Program-made: the position numbers and the translations under genes | Notes under the pieces: model-generated | The model's input: only the letters and a program-made list of their open reading frames with translations | What the model was told of the DNA's origin: nothing | Database searches by the model: none | Shown here: piece after piece, positions 42,698 through 51,708 of the stretch | Numbering within the stretch: position 1 is the first letter of the stretch | Layout of the letters: every line of letters begins with the position of its first letter | NCBI GenBank assembly: GCA_003132305.1 | Contig: PKXJ01000031.1 | Location: 182,885 to 246,884, forward strand | Length of the DNA: 64,000 nt | Source of the DNA: Acidimicrobiaceae bacterium | Lineage (GTDB): Bacteria > Actinomycetota > Acidimicrobiia > Acidimicrobiales > RAAP-2 | Direction of reading: 5' to 3'

Positions 42698-45600
42698 GCG
42701 ATCTTCAGACTGAATGCCTTCGACGTGGTGACGCCGTCGGCGTCGGTCAACGTCACGGTGAAGGTGAACGTAGCTTTAGAGTTCGGCCTCCCGCTGATCG
42801 TGCCCGTGGCGCCGTCGAGGGTAAGTCCGCCGGGCAGGGTGGGCGTGCCCGACCAACTCCAAGTGTAGGGACCGGTACCGCCGCTAACCGACAGGGTTTG
42901 GCTGTATGCGACGTTCTTGGTGCCGCCGGGCAACGGGGAGGTAGTCGTGATAGTCGGTAAGGCGTTGATGACGATCGTGAGCGACTGCGAGGCGGTACTC
43001 CCATTGGTGTCGACGACCTGGACCGTAAAGGTCTCGTTCACGGCCGCGATGTTCACGGTGCCGGTGATCGCGCCCGTTCCGGCGTTGAGGCTCAGCCCCG
43101 TCGGCAGGACGCCACTCGTGATCGACCAGGCGAAGGGTGTCGTCCCGCCGGTGGCGATGACGCTCTGATTGTACGTACCGGTCACGGTGGCGCCGGGCAG
43201 TGAGGCGGTGGTGATCGCCACCGCGGCATTAATGGTGATGGTGAAGGACTTCGTCGCGGCGACGTTGTTGGTGTCAGTGACCTTGACGGTAAACGTTTGG
43301 TTGGTGGCCCCCGCGCCGACCGTGCCGGTGATCGCGCCCGTGGCGGCGTTGATGCTCAGTCCCGTGGGCAGCGTGCCACTCGAGATCGACCAGACGTTGG
43401 GCGTCGTACCGCCGGTGGCGACGACGGTCTGGTTGTAAGGGGAAAGCTTGGTGCCGCCGGGTAGCGAGCCGGTGGTGATCGCCGGGGCGGCATTCACGGT
43501 GATGGTGAGTGACTTCGTGGCGGTGACGCCGTTGGCGTCGGTAAGGGTCACGGTGAAGGTCTGGCTCGTGGCGGCACCATTGACCGTGCCGGTGATCGCG
43601 CCCGTCCCGAGGTTGAGACCAAGCCCCGTCGGGAGCGTGCCAGTAGTGACCGACCAGGCGTAGGCGAGTGTGCCTCCGGTGCCCGCGAGAGTCTGGGAGT
43701 AGCCGACCTGGCCGTCGGTGGCGGTGAGGAGTGAGGCGGTCGTGACACTTGGCACGGGGTTCACGGTGATGGTGAGTGACTTCGTGGCGGTGACGCCGTT
43801 GGTGTCGGTCAGGGTCACGGTGAAGGTCTGGCTCGTGGCGGCACCATTGACCGTGCCGGTGATGGCGCCCGTCCCGGCGTTGAGACCAAGTCCCAGTGGG
43901 AGCGTGCCGGTAGTGATCGACCAGGTGTAGGGGACGGTGCCGAGCGAGCCCGCGAGGGTCTGGTTGTACGGGCCGGTCAAGGTAGCGCCGGGCAGTGCGG
44001 CGGTGGTGATGGTGGGCGCGGCGTTGACGGTGATCGTGAGCGCCTTGGTCGCGGTGACCCCATTGGTGTCGGTGACCATGAAGGTCGGAGTCTGAGTGGT
44101 GGCGGAGCCACCCACCGTGCCGGTGATGGCGCCCGTCGCGGCGTTTAGGCCAAGTCCCGTGGGCAGCGTGCCGCTCGAGATCGACCAGGCTAGGGGCAAG
44201 GTGCCGCCCGCCGCGGTGAGGGTCTGGGAGTAGCCGACCTGGCCGTCGGTGGCGGCGTTGAGCGAAGCGTTTGTGATGCTCGGCTTGACGTTGACGGTGA
44301 GCGTGAGCGACTTCGTGGCGGAAACGCCGTTGGTGTCGATGACCTTGACGGTGAAGGTCTGGCTGGTGGCCGAGCCGCCAACCGTGCCGGTGATCGCGCC
44401 CGTCGCGGGGGCCAGGTTAAGTCCCGTGGGCAGTGAACCCGACAAGATCGACCAGGTTAGGGGCAAGGTGCCGCCCGACGCGGTGAGGGTCTGGGCGTAG
44501 CCAATCTCGCCCTGGGTGGCGACGACGAGAGAGGCGGTCGTGACGCTCGGCGCGGCGTTGACGGTGATGGTGAGCGACTTCGTCGCCGTGACGCCATCAG
44601 CGTCGGTCAGGGTCACGGTGAAGGTCTGGCTCGTGGCGGCACCATTGACCGTGCCGGTGATCGCGCCCGTCCCGGCGTTGAGACCAAGTCCCAGTGGGAG
44701 CATGCCGGTAGTGATCGACCAGGTGTAGGGGACGGTGCCACCCGTGCCCGTGAGGGTCTGGGAGTAGCCGACCTGGCCGTCGGTGGCGGCGTTGAGCGAG
44801 GCGGTCGTGACGCTCGGTAGGCCGTTCACCGTGATCGTGAGCGACTTCGTGGCGGTGACGCCGTTGGCGTCAGTCAGGGTCACGGTGAAGGTCTGATTGG
44901 TGGCCGCGGGGTCGACGGTGCCGGTGATCGCGCCCGTCGCGGCGTTCAAGCTCAGTCCCGTGGGGAGCGTGCCAGTAGTGATCGACCAGGTGTAGGGGGT
45001 CGTCCCGTTGGTGCCCGTGAGCGTTTGGTTGTACGTACCGGTCTTGGTCCCGCCGGGGAGTGAAGAGGTCGTGATGCTCGGCGCGAGGTTGACGGTGAGC
45101 GTGAGCGACTTCGTGGCGGAAACGCCGTTGGTGTCGATGACCTTGACGGTGAAGGTCTGGCTGGTGGCCGAGCCGCCAACCGTGCCGGTGATCGCGCCCG
45201 TCGCGGGGGCCAGGTTAAGTCCCGTGGGCAGTGAACCCGACAAGATCGACCAGGTTAGGGGCAAGGTGCCGCCCGACGCGGTGAGGGTCTGGGCGTAGCC
45301 AATCTCGCCCTGGGTGGCGACGACGAGAGAGGCGGTCGTGACGCTCGGCGCGGCGTTGACGGTGATGGTGAGCGCCTTCGTAGCGGTGACCCCGTTGGTG
45401 TCGGTGACCATAAAGGTCGGAGTCTGACTGGTGGCGGAGCCACTCACGGTGCCGGTGATCGCGCCCGTCGCGGGGGCCAGGCTAAGTCCCGTGGGCAACG
45501 TGCCGCTCAAGATCGACCAGGTGTAGGGCGTGGTGCCGCCGATTCCCGCGAGGGTCTGGGAGTAGCCGACCTGACCGTCAGTGGCGGTGGCGAGTGAGGC

Positions 45601-48600
45601 GGTGGCAATACTCGGCACCGCGTTGACGGTGAGCGTGTACGTCTTCGTCGCGGAGACACCATTGGCGTCAGTGATTTGAATGGTGAAGGTCTGGCTGGTG
45701 GCCGCGGGGTCGACGGTGCCGGTGATCGCGCCCGCTGAGGTGTTCAAGCTGAGTCCCGTGGGCAGAGTGCCCGCGGAGACCGACCACGAGCCAAAGGGAG
45801 GGGTGCCGCCCGAGACGGAGAGGGTCTGGCTGTACGTGCCGGTCCGGGTGGCCGAGGGCAACGAGTTTGGTGAGATGCTTGGCGAAACGTTGACGGTGAT
45901 GGTGAGCGACTTCGCGGCGGTGACGCCGTTGATGTCGGTCAGGGTCACGGTGAAGGTCTGGCTCGTGGCCGCGACGCCGAGCGTGCCGGTGATCGCGCCA
46001 GACGCGGCGTTGAGGCCGAGTCCCGAGGGCAGCGAACCGGTAGTGACCGACCAGGTATAGGGAGCCGTGCCGTTCGTACCCGCGACGGTCTGGGAGTAGC
46101 CGATCTGGCCCTGGGTGGCGGTGGCGAGTGAGGCGGTCGTGACGCTCGGCGGGATGTTGACGACGATCGTGAGCGACTTCGTCGCGGTCATGCCGTCGGC
46201 GTCAGAGAGGGTCACGGTGAAGGTCTGGCTTGAGGCGGTGTTACCGACCGTGCCGGTGATCGCGCCGGTTGCGGGGTTCAAACTCAGTCCCGTCGGAAGC
46301 GCGCCGGCGGTGATCGACCACGTCAAGGGGGCGGTGCCACCGGTGCTGGCGAGGGTCTGGGAGTAGCCAATCTGGGTTTGGGTGGCGGTGGCGAGAGAGG
46401 AGGTCGAGATTGCCGGCACGGCGTTCACCGTGATGGCGTAGGTGCCAGACGTCACCGAGTCACTGGTGGCGTTGAACGTGACCGATCCCGCACTGGCGGC
46501 GGAGAGGACAATGCTCGCCTGACCGCCCGTGACCGTATTGCTCGTGAAACCCGTCATTGCAGCGAAGCCGGTCAACTCGTTGAAGGACACGGCACTCGAA
46601 TTGTCTAACAGCTCAACGTTGGTGTACGCGTCCTCCAAGGTCGCCGTGACGGTGCAGGTCTTCGTGACCGTAATGGCCGCCGGGCATCCGCTCAGCCAGA
46701 TCGTGGTGACGACGCCGGCCTGGGAGGGCGAGAGATTACCGCTGACCGCCGACGTCAGTACGCCCGACGCCGCCGTCAACGTGTACTGCGTTCCGACGAG
46801 ACCGCCAAACGTGCAGTTCGACACGTTGACAACGCCCGCCGCCGCGGTGAGTCCCGTGCACAACGAGAGCGTGCCCCCCGACGCGGTCAAGTTGATCGAA
46901 GCCGTTGAGGACGTCACTACGTTGCCGGCCGAGTCCTCCACTTTCACGATGGGCTGTGTCGTGAGCGCGGTTCCGGCGGGGCCCGCGACGGGCTGAAGGG
47001 TGAAGGCCAACTGACTAGCAGCGCCGGGACCGGTCGGAGAGAACGAGGCGCTCGGTGCTGAGGTCAAGCCGCCCGCAGTAGCCGTCAACGTGTAGGCAGT
47101 ACCCACGACACCCGTAAACGTGCAGTTCGCGACGTTCACGTAGCCCAAGTTCGGCGCTAATCCGGTACAGGTGTGCAACCCGACGCCAGTACCGGCGGGC
47201 GAAACCGTGAAGGTAACGGCCCCCGGCGCCGCCGTCACTACGCGGTTCGCCGCGTCTTCGAACACCAGCGCCGGCTGGACGGCCAAGGCCGATCCCGAGG
47301 CGCCGGCGACGGGGGACTTCGTGAACAACAGCTGAGTGGCGACGTTGGTGATGTTGAAGTTGGCACTGGTCGCGGACGTCAGGCCGGTGCTGGTCGCCAC
47401 GAGGTGCAGACCGGTGTTGTACGCGGTCCCGTTACAGCCAGAGAACGTATCAGTGCCTTGGCTGTAGGAACCACTACAGTTCGAGAGCGTCTCACTGGCT
47501 CCGCCAAGGTACATCGACAGACCGACGGCGTTCGCCGCCGAGGTCACCACGTTGCCAAAGGCGTCTTCGACTACCACGGAAGGTTGGCCCGTGAACGCAT
47601 CGGACGCCGAGGCACTGGCTACACCGGTCGGCTGAGTAGAGAAGGCGAGCTGCGAGGCGGTACCGAAACTCGATACTGAGAAACCCTGGCTCAACGCCGG
47701 GACCGCGGCGTCCGTTCCGGCGGTCGGGTTGGCGGTCGCCGTCATCGTGTAATTGGTTGCTGTGACCTGGGGTGAAGAGTTGGCGTTGTAGAAGTAGCCG
47801 CCTGAGAAGTCACACGTCGACGGCAACGTCGCGACGCCGTTGGTCACCGTCAATTTATCGGTCAAGTTCGTTGAACCGGGACAGTTCGTGAACTGGCCGC
47901 CCGAAGAGGCCAGGGTAATCGTTCCGTTCCACGCCGTGTCCTTAAGGTTGTTCGACGTGTTGTACACCGTCACCGCGGGCGGGTTCGTGAACGGCGACCC
48001 GGAGGGTCCGGCCTTAGGTTGGGTGCTGAAGCCCAAGTAGAAGTTGGAGTTGGTGACGTTGAAGGGGGCGCTGACGGCTGTAAGATTGCCGTCGGTCGCC
48101 GTGATCTGAAAACCGCTACCACCCGTGCCTACGGTGCAGCCTGAGAAGGTGACGACACCCAAGATCTCGTTACCGGTGCAGCCCGCGAGTGTCCCGGCGC
48201 CCGTCGTCAGGGTCAGGATGACCGGCGACAAGTCGGTGGGGACGGCACTGCTGCCGTTAGAGACCTCGACGACAGGTTGCTGGGTGAAGGGACTGCCGGC
48301 GTAACCCCCGACCGGCTGCACGAGAAAGATGAGCCCCGTGGCGGGGTCCGTCAAGTCTTGGCCCACACTGGCGATGGGGTATTGGACGACGAAGCTGTTG
48401 GTGTAGGAGGTACCCGAGATGCCGATAGTTATTAACTGAGGTTCGTTGTTCTCGCAGGTGGACTGAAAGACGCTGCCGTTCCAGTACTGGATCGCCGAAA
48501 GCGGCGTCGTGGTCGAGCTGTAGAGCGTATTGACGTATTGAACGTTGTAGTTAGCGGTGTAGGGAGCCGGAAGTGGAATGCCCGTAGCGGAGTAGTAGGG

Positions 48601-48912
48601 GTAGGTAGAGATGGGGTTGGAGCACGCTTGGGCAAATAGTTGTGGTTGATTGTCCAGTTCGGCGATGACCTCTTGGGAGGCTGTAGCGAGCACGGTGTCC
48701 TGGTTCGTCAAATTGCGGTGCTCGCCGGAAGCGGCGATTGACGTGGAAAATGCAATGAGGAGCGCGACCGAGGCCGTCCCCAGCACCACCAGTGAGAAAA
48801 GTACCTCGATGAGGGTGTCGCCTCTCTCAGATCGACGAGCGCGCTTTGAGATCGTCGTACGAGGCGTCGTACGTGCCGTCGCTTCGACTACGGGTCGAGA
48901 AGTGCGTCTCAC
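42694..48912 (-). CDS. Giant prepilin with Ig-like repeats (predicted pilus adhesin)
   Basis: About 2,070 residues from GTG 48912, which follows AAGGA; the frame is open to 49062. Near the N-terminus, SERGDTLIEVLFSLVVL is a prepilin cleavage site with Gly-1 and Glu5, and it resembles PilV. Next are several repeats of the type LAFTLQPVAGPAG plus EDSAGNVVT (about residues 150-790), then 14 He_PIG immunoglobulin-like repeats of about 88 residues, each with TLPTGLSLN, ATGAITGTV and a DTNGVTATKSLTITVN-like end. Expected location: the pilus or its tip, exported with the other minor pilins. The last codon overlaps the PilX-like start. Length changes by repeat recombination are likely. Whether this one polypeptide is polymerised into the pilus remains open. 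Confidence 0.85.
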   Translation of the reverse strand: MRRTSRPVVEATARTTPRTTISKRARRSERGDTLIEVLFSLVVLGTASVALLIAFSTSIAASGEHRNLTNQDTVLATASQEVIAELDNQPQLFAQACSNPISTYPYYSATGIPLPAPYTANYNVQYVNTLYSSTTTPLSAIQYWNGSVFQSTCENNEPQLITIGISGTSYTNSFVVQYPIASVGQDLTDPATGLIFLVQPVGGYAGSPFTQQPVVEVSNGSSAVPTDLSPVILTLTTGAGTLAGCTGNEILGVVTFSGCTVGTGGSGFQITATDGNLTAVSAPFNVTNSNFYLGFSTQPKAGPSGSPFTNPPAVTVYNTSNNLKDTAWNGTITLASSGGQFTNCPGSTNLTDKLTVTNGVATLPSTCDFSGGYFYNANSSPQVTATNYTMTATANPTAGTDAAVPALSQGFSVSSFGTASQLAFSTQPTGVASASASDAFTGQPSVVVEDAFGNVVTSAANAVGLSMYLGGASETLSNCSGSYSQGTDTFSGCNGTAYNTGLHLVATSTGLTSATSANFNITNVATQLLFTKSPVAGASGSALAVQPALVFEDAANRVVTAAPGAVTFTVSPAGTGVGLHTCTGLAPNLGYVNVANCTFTGVVGTAYTLTATAGGLTSAPSASFSPTGPGAASQLAFTLQPVAGPAGTALTTQPIVKVEDSAGNVVTSSTASINLTASGGTLSLCTGLTAAAGVVNVSNCTFGGLVGTQYTLTAASGVLTSAVSGNLSPSQAGVVTTIWLSGCPAAITVTKTCTVTATLEDAYTNVELLDNSSAVSFNELTGFAAMTGFTSNTVTGGQASIVLSAASAGSVTFNATSDSVTSGTYAITVNAVPAISTSSLATATQTQIGYSQTLASTGGTAPLTWSITAGALPTGLSLNPATGAITGTVGNTASSQTFTVTLSDADGMTATKSLTIVVNIPPSVTTASLATATQGQIGYSQTVAGTNGTAPYTWSVTTGSLPSGLGLNAASGAITGTLGVAATSQTFTVTLTDINGVTAAKSLTITVNVSPSISPNSLPSATRTGTYSQTLSVSGGTPPFGSWSVSAGTLPTGLSLNTSAGAITGTVDPAATSQTFTIQITDANGVSATKTYTLTVNAVPSIATASLATATDGQVGYSQTLAGIGGTTPYTWSILSGTLPTGLSLAPATGAITGTVSGSATSQTPTFMVTDTNGVTATKALTITVNAAPSVTTASLVVATQGEIGYAQTLTASGGTLPLTWSILSGSLPTGLNLAPATGAITGTVGGSATSQTFTVKVIDTNGVSATKSLTLTVNLAPSITTSSLPGGTKTGTYNQTLTGTNGTTPYTWSITTGTLPTGLSLNAATGAITGTVDPAATNQTFTVTLTDANGVTATKSLTITVNGLPSVTTASLNAATDGQVGYSQTLTGTGGTVPYTWSITTGMLPLGLGLNAGTGAITGTVNGAATSQTFTVTLTDADGVTATKSLTITVNAAPSVTTASLVVATQGEIGYAQTLTASGGTLPLTWSILSGSLPTGLNLAPATGAITGTVGGSATSQTFTVKVIDTNGVSATKSLTLTVNVKPSITNASLNAATDGQVGYSQTLTAAGGTLPLAWSISSGTLPTGLGLNAATGAITGTVGGSATTQTPTFMVTDTNGVTATKALTITVNAAPTITTAALPGATLTGPYNQTLAGSLGTVPYTWSITTGTLPLGLGLNAGTGAITGTVNGAATSQTFTVTLTDTNGVTATKSLTITVNPVPSVTTASLLTATDGQVGYSQTLAGTGGTLAYAWSVTTGTLPTGLGLNLGTGAITGTVNGAATSQTFTVTLTDANGVTATKSLTITVNAAPAITTGSLPGGTKLSPYNQTVVATGGTTPNVWSISSGTLPTGLSINAATGAITGTVGAGATNQTFTVKVTDTNNVAATKSFTITINAAVAITTASLPGATVTGTYNQSVIATGGTTPFAWSITSGVLPTGLSLNAGTGAITGTVNIAAVNETFTVQVVDTNGSTASQSLTIVINALPTITTTSPLPGGTKNVAYSQTLSVSGGTGPYTWSWSGTPTLPGGLTLDGATGTISGRPNSKATFTFTVTLTDADGVTTSKAFSLKIA
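44290..44576 (-). repeat. 287-base exact repeat, copy 1
   Basis: Base-for-base the same as 45088-45374, offset 798 bases. It covers one full He_PIG unit (the eighth in protein order) and the start of the next. Flanking bases differ at both ends. Confidence 0.8.
45088..45374 (-). repeat. 287-base exact repeat, copy 2
   Basis: Identical partner of 44290-44576; this is the fifth He_PIG unit in protein order. Exact identity among otherwise diverged units points to recent unequal exchange or gene conversion, or to an assembly artefact. Confidence 0.8.
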
Positions 48913-49021
48913 GGCTGGTGCGTCCTTGACGTCGCCAACTTGAAGTTGGTAGTGGCGTCCAGCGCACGGAAGGAACCGGTCGAAGCGGAGTCGGTGACGA
49001 CGAAGGGTGCAGTAACGAAAC

Positions 49022-50485
49022 TCATGACAAAAGCAGTCCAAACGCCATGGCCTCAAGGCCACCGCCGACCAGTGTCGTAGTGAATGTCTGTGGCGTCGGT
49101 GCCCACACCATGGTGGTGCCGCTCTTCACGACGGCGGTGGTGAGTCCGACACAGGTCACCGTTAAGTGGTCCGGGGTCTCCGTCAGCGAGGCACCCGAGT
49201 TACAGGCGTTGCCCACGGGATCGCTCGTCGTGTCATACGCCTCACCGTTATTGATGATGGTGAGCGGCTTATTGGAGTGAAAAGAGATCGACTCATTGGT
49301 GTCCGTCGACTCCGCGTCCGCGCCCACGACCTCCCATCCGGTCGCCGGGACTCCCTGTGCGTTGACGACCGAGATCTGACTTATGGTGATGACGGTCGTA
49401 CCAGCGGCGGTCTGGTAGAGCGCCGGTTCGCCCGCGATGCCCGTGTAGAAGGGCGTGCCACTCGTGCAGTTGTTGCCAGCACCGGTGCACGAATTACCTA
49501 AGAAGGCGTTTTGCCAGGTGGGCAGAGGCGCAGCCTTGACCACGGTGCCCGTGATGCCGATGCAGAAATACATGGTGGAGCCGGCGGGCAGGGCTACCGA
49601 CATCTCTAAGCACCCCTGTTCGGCCGCGGTCAAGTTATTGCCGGTCAAGGTGGAAAAGTCCACCATGCACAGCGTTGACGCGTACGTTCCGGTGCCGGGA
49701 CTCGCGAAGCTGCAACCGGCCGTGCCCGCGGGAGCAAATGGCCCGCCATTGTTAGCCGTCACGGCCGCACTGGCGGCTGGCACGGCCGCCAGCGTGTACA
49801 AGAAACTTCCGTTCAACTCGGTGCTGTTCGGCGCAGCCAACGCGAATTCAACCTTCGTGACGGGCTGCGTGAGCGTCCACGCACTCGACGCCGTCGTGGC
49901 AACGGTGCCGGGAAAGATCGTTGGCGGGATTTGACAGTTCGACGTCACCGTAGCGGTGCAGGGTTGCAAGACGTTGTACGAGATAGTCGTCGACGTGTAA
50001 ACGCTCGAGTTATTCGAAAACCCGTTCGAGCAGTAGTAGCGCACCAGCGAGTACGTGGACCCGTTTTGAACGTCGGCGTACGAAACGACGGTCTGGTAGG
50101 CGCCGCCCGTGGCAAAGGGATTCCACTCCAGGCCGAGTAGTTGAACCTGATTGCTTGGTCCACACTCGGCCGAGCTGTTGCTGGCCGCGGTGGTGATTTC
50201 CGACGCGCTCTGGACGTCATTTTCAAAGTAAGACGAGACGACTTGGGAGCTGCCAGTGTCGCCGAGTCGGTTCGAGACGCTGGACTGAAGCGAGAAGACC
50301 GATAGCAACCCGACGGCCAGTCCCCCGACGATCAGAGGAAGAATGGTCACGACGATGAGAAGCTCCACCAGGGTAAAACCCTCGTCACCTCTGTGACTGC
50401 GTTTGCGCCAGCAGTTCGACATGAGGCCGGTTTTTGCCCGACCCGACGGCCTCTTCACACTGCGGCGGGGTTCCTCAGTGCTCAT
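49022..50485 (-). CDS. PilW-like minor prepilin
   Basis: 487 residues. Basic leader ending GDEG, then FTLVELLIVVTILPLIVGG with Glu5, so PilD cleaves after Gly. The following FSLQSSVSNRLGDTGSSQ and FENDVQSASEITTA are PilW-like. The large C-terminal part is Ser/Thr/Gly-rich with about ten Cys and no named domain, and may be a surface module. ATG 50485 overlaps the pilC stop in ATGA; its stop lies within the region before the giant prepilin start. Minor pilins of this type prime pilus assembly. Confidence 0.82.
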   Translation of the reverse strand: MSTEEPRRSVKRPSGRAKTGLMSNCWRKRSHRGDEGFTLVELLIVVTILPLIVGGLAVGLLSVFSLQSSVSNRLGDTGSSQVVSSYFENDVQSASEITTAASNSSAECGPSNQVQLLGLEWNPFATGGAYQTVVSYADVQNGSTYSLVRYYCSNGFSNNSSVYTSTTISYNVLQPCTATVTSNCQIPPTIFPGTVATTASSAWTLTQPVTKVEFALAAPNSTELNGSFLYTLAAVPAASAAVTANNGGPFAPAGTAGCSFASPGTGTYASTLCMVDFSTLTGNNLTAAEQGCLEMSVALPAGSTMYFCIGITGTVVKAAPLPTWQNAFLGNSCTGAGNNCTSGTPFYTGIAGEPALYQTAAGTTVITISQISVVNAQGVPATGWEVVGADAESTDTNESISFHSNKPLTIINNGEAYDTTSDPVGNACNSGASLTETPDHLTVTCVGLTTAVVKSGTTMVWAPTPQTFTTTLVGGGLEAMAFGLLLS

Positions 50486-51708
50486 CCAACTTGAACCTGG
50501 TTGTAGATGCCGTACATCGCCGAGATAAGGGCCACCGCCACGAATCCGACGACGACACCCATCAAGATGATGATCGCGGGCTCAAAGAGAGCCGTGGCCC
50601 TCTCCAACTTCGTCTCCAGCTCGCGGTTGTAGTACGCGGCAGCAACTTCGAGTTGCTGATCGAGCGTTCCGGTCTCTTCGCCGACGCGAAACATCTGGCG
50701 AGCCGCCGCTGGGAAAAGTTCGGTCAGATTGATGGGCCCCGAGAGTCCCTGACCCTGCATCATCGCCTCGCGAACGCCTTCCAGGGCCTTTTTGTACACG
50801 GCGTTGTTCGCGGATTCGGCGGTCACCGCCATCGAACGAGGGAGGTCAACACCAGCTCGGAGCATGGACGCGAGAACTCGACAGACTCGTTCGATGATGG
50901 CCGTCTCGGTGAGGTCACCAACAACGGGAATCTTCAACATCCATGAATCAAGGATGCTGCGACCTTTATCACTGCGGCGCATTGTCATGAAGCCACCCAC
51001 AAGGATGATCACGAGCGCGAGTTCGAAGTACCAATCTTTTGCGATTGCCGACGTGACGATCAGCAACAGGCGCGTCATTAAGGGAAGCTTGGCGTTGAGG
51101 CTCTTGAAAAAGACCTCGAAGCGCGGCATGACGAACACGGTGAGGACCAGTACCGTCACCACCGACATGCAAGCGACGACCGAGGGATAGATGAGGGCCG
51201 CCGTGACTTTGCCGCGAGCCTTGGAGTCACGATCGATGTAGTCGGCGAGTTGGTTGAGCACGGTGTCCAGGTTGCCGGTTAACTCCGCGGACTCGAGTAT
51301 TCCCACGTAGAAGTTGGGAAAAGCCTCGGGATGGATGGCCGCGGCCGCGGCGAACGTGTCACCGGCACGAAGGCTCTCCACCATCTCCAGCAGTACGACC
51401 TTCAACATCTTGTTCTGGGTCTCTTCGGTGATGACCTCGAGAGCCTCCATGATCGGAATACCCGCGCGCATGAAGACCGCCAGCTGACGCGTGAAGTTTG
51501 TCAAGTCCTTTCGAGGCACCTTCTTCTGGGTGATTTCGAACTTCATTAATTGTTTCTTGGCGCCGACCTCGAGGGGCTGGAGGCCTCGAGCGAGCAGAGC
51601 CACGTGCGCGGCGCCGGTCGAGGCGGCCGATTCGGTGCCCGATACCTGCTTGCCGGACTCGTCCAGTGCCTTGTAGCGGTAATCGGTGAGAGTCTTGTCT
51701 TTGCTCAT
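50482..51708 (-). CDS. pilC: Type IV pilus inner-membrane platform protein
   Basis: 408 residues. ATG 51708 overlaps the pilB stop (ATGA) and begins MSKDKTLTDYRYKALD, so the upstream 44-codon extension is not translated. Two GspF/PilC repeats: FTRQLAVFMRAGIPIMEAL and ERVCRVLASMLRAGVDLPRSM, each with a helical hairpin and transmembrane segment (SVVACMSVVTVLVLTVFVM, IIILMGVVVGFVAVALISAM). It is the cytoplasmic-membrane platform that PilB and PilT act on. Confidence 0.93.
   Translation of the reverse strand: MSKDKTLTDYRYKALDESGKQVSGTESAASTGAAHVALLARGLQPLEVGAKKQLMKFEITQKKVPRKDLTNFTRQLAVFMRAGIPIMEALEVITEETQNKMLKVVLLEMVESLRAGDTFAAAAAIHPEAFPNFYVGILESAELTGNLDTVLNQLADYIDRDSKARGKVTAALIYPSVVACMSVVTVLVLTVFVMPRFEVFFKSLNAKLPLMTRLLLIVTSAIAKDWYFELALVIILVGGFMTMRRSDKGRSILDSWMLKIPVVGDLTETAIIERVCRVLASMLRAGVDLPRSMAVTAESANNAVYKKALEGVREAMMQGQGLSGPINLTELFPAAARQMFRVGEETGTLDQQLEVAAAYYNRELETKLERATALFEPAIIILMGVVVGFVAVALISAMYGIYNQVQVG

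Larger units (their letters stand above)
42700..46430 (-). repeat. Fourteen He_PIG repeats in the giant prepilin
   Basis: About 14 in-frame copies of a ~265-base unit, each encoding an ~88-residue Ig-like module. Two units are identical at DNA level (see the paired repeats at 44290 and 45088), others vary at many positions, so the array has both old and very recent duplications. Confidence 0.85.

Noticed and set aside
42700..46430. CRISPR-like or satellite array
   Set aside because: The repeats are about 265 bases, in frame, diverged and translated as Ig-like modules; spacers are absent.
42753..48943. Plus-strand frames inside the giant prepilin region (for example 43169-43438 and 45680-46060)
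   Set aside because: They are mirror frames of the repeat gene with repetitive Val/Pro-rich sequence and no ribosome sites.
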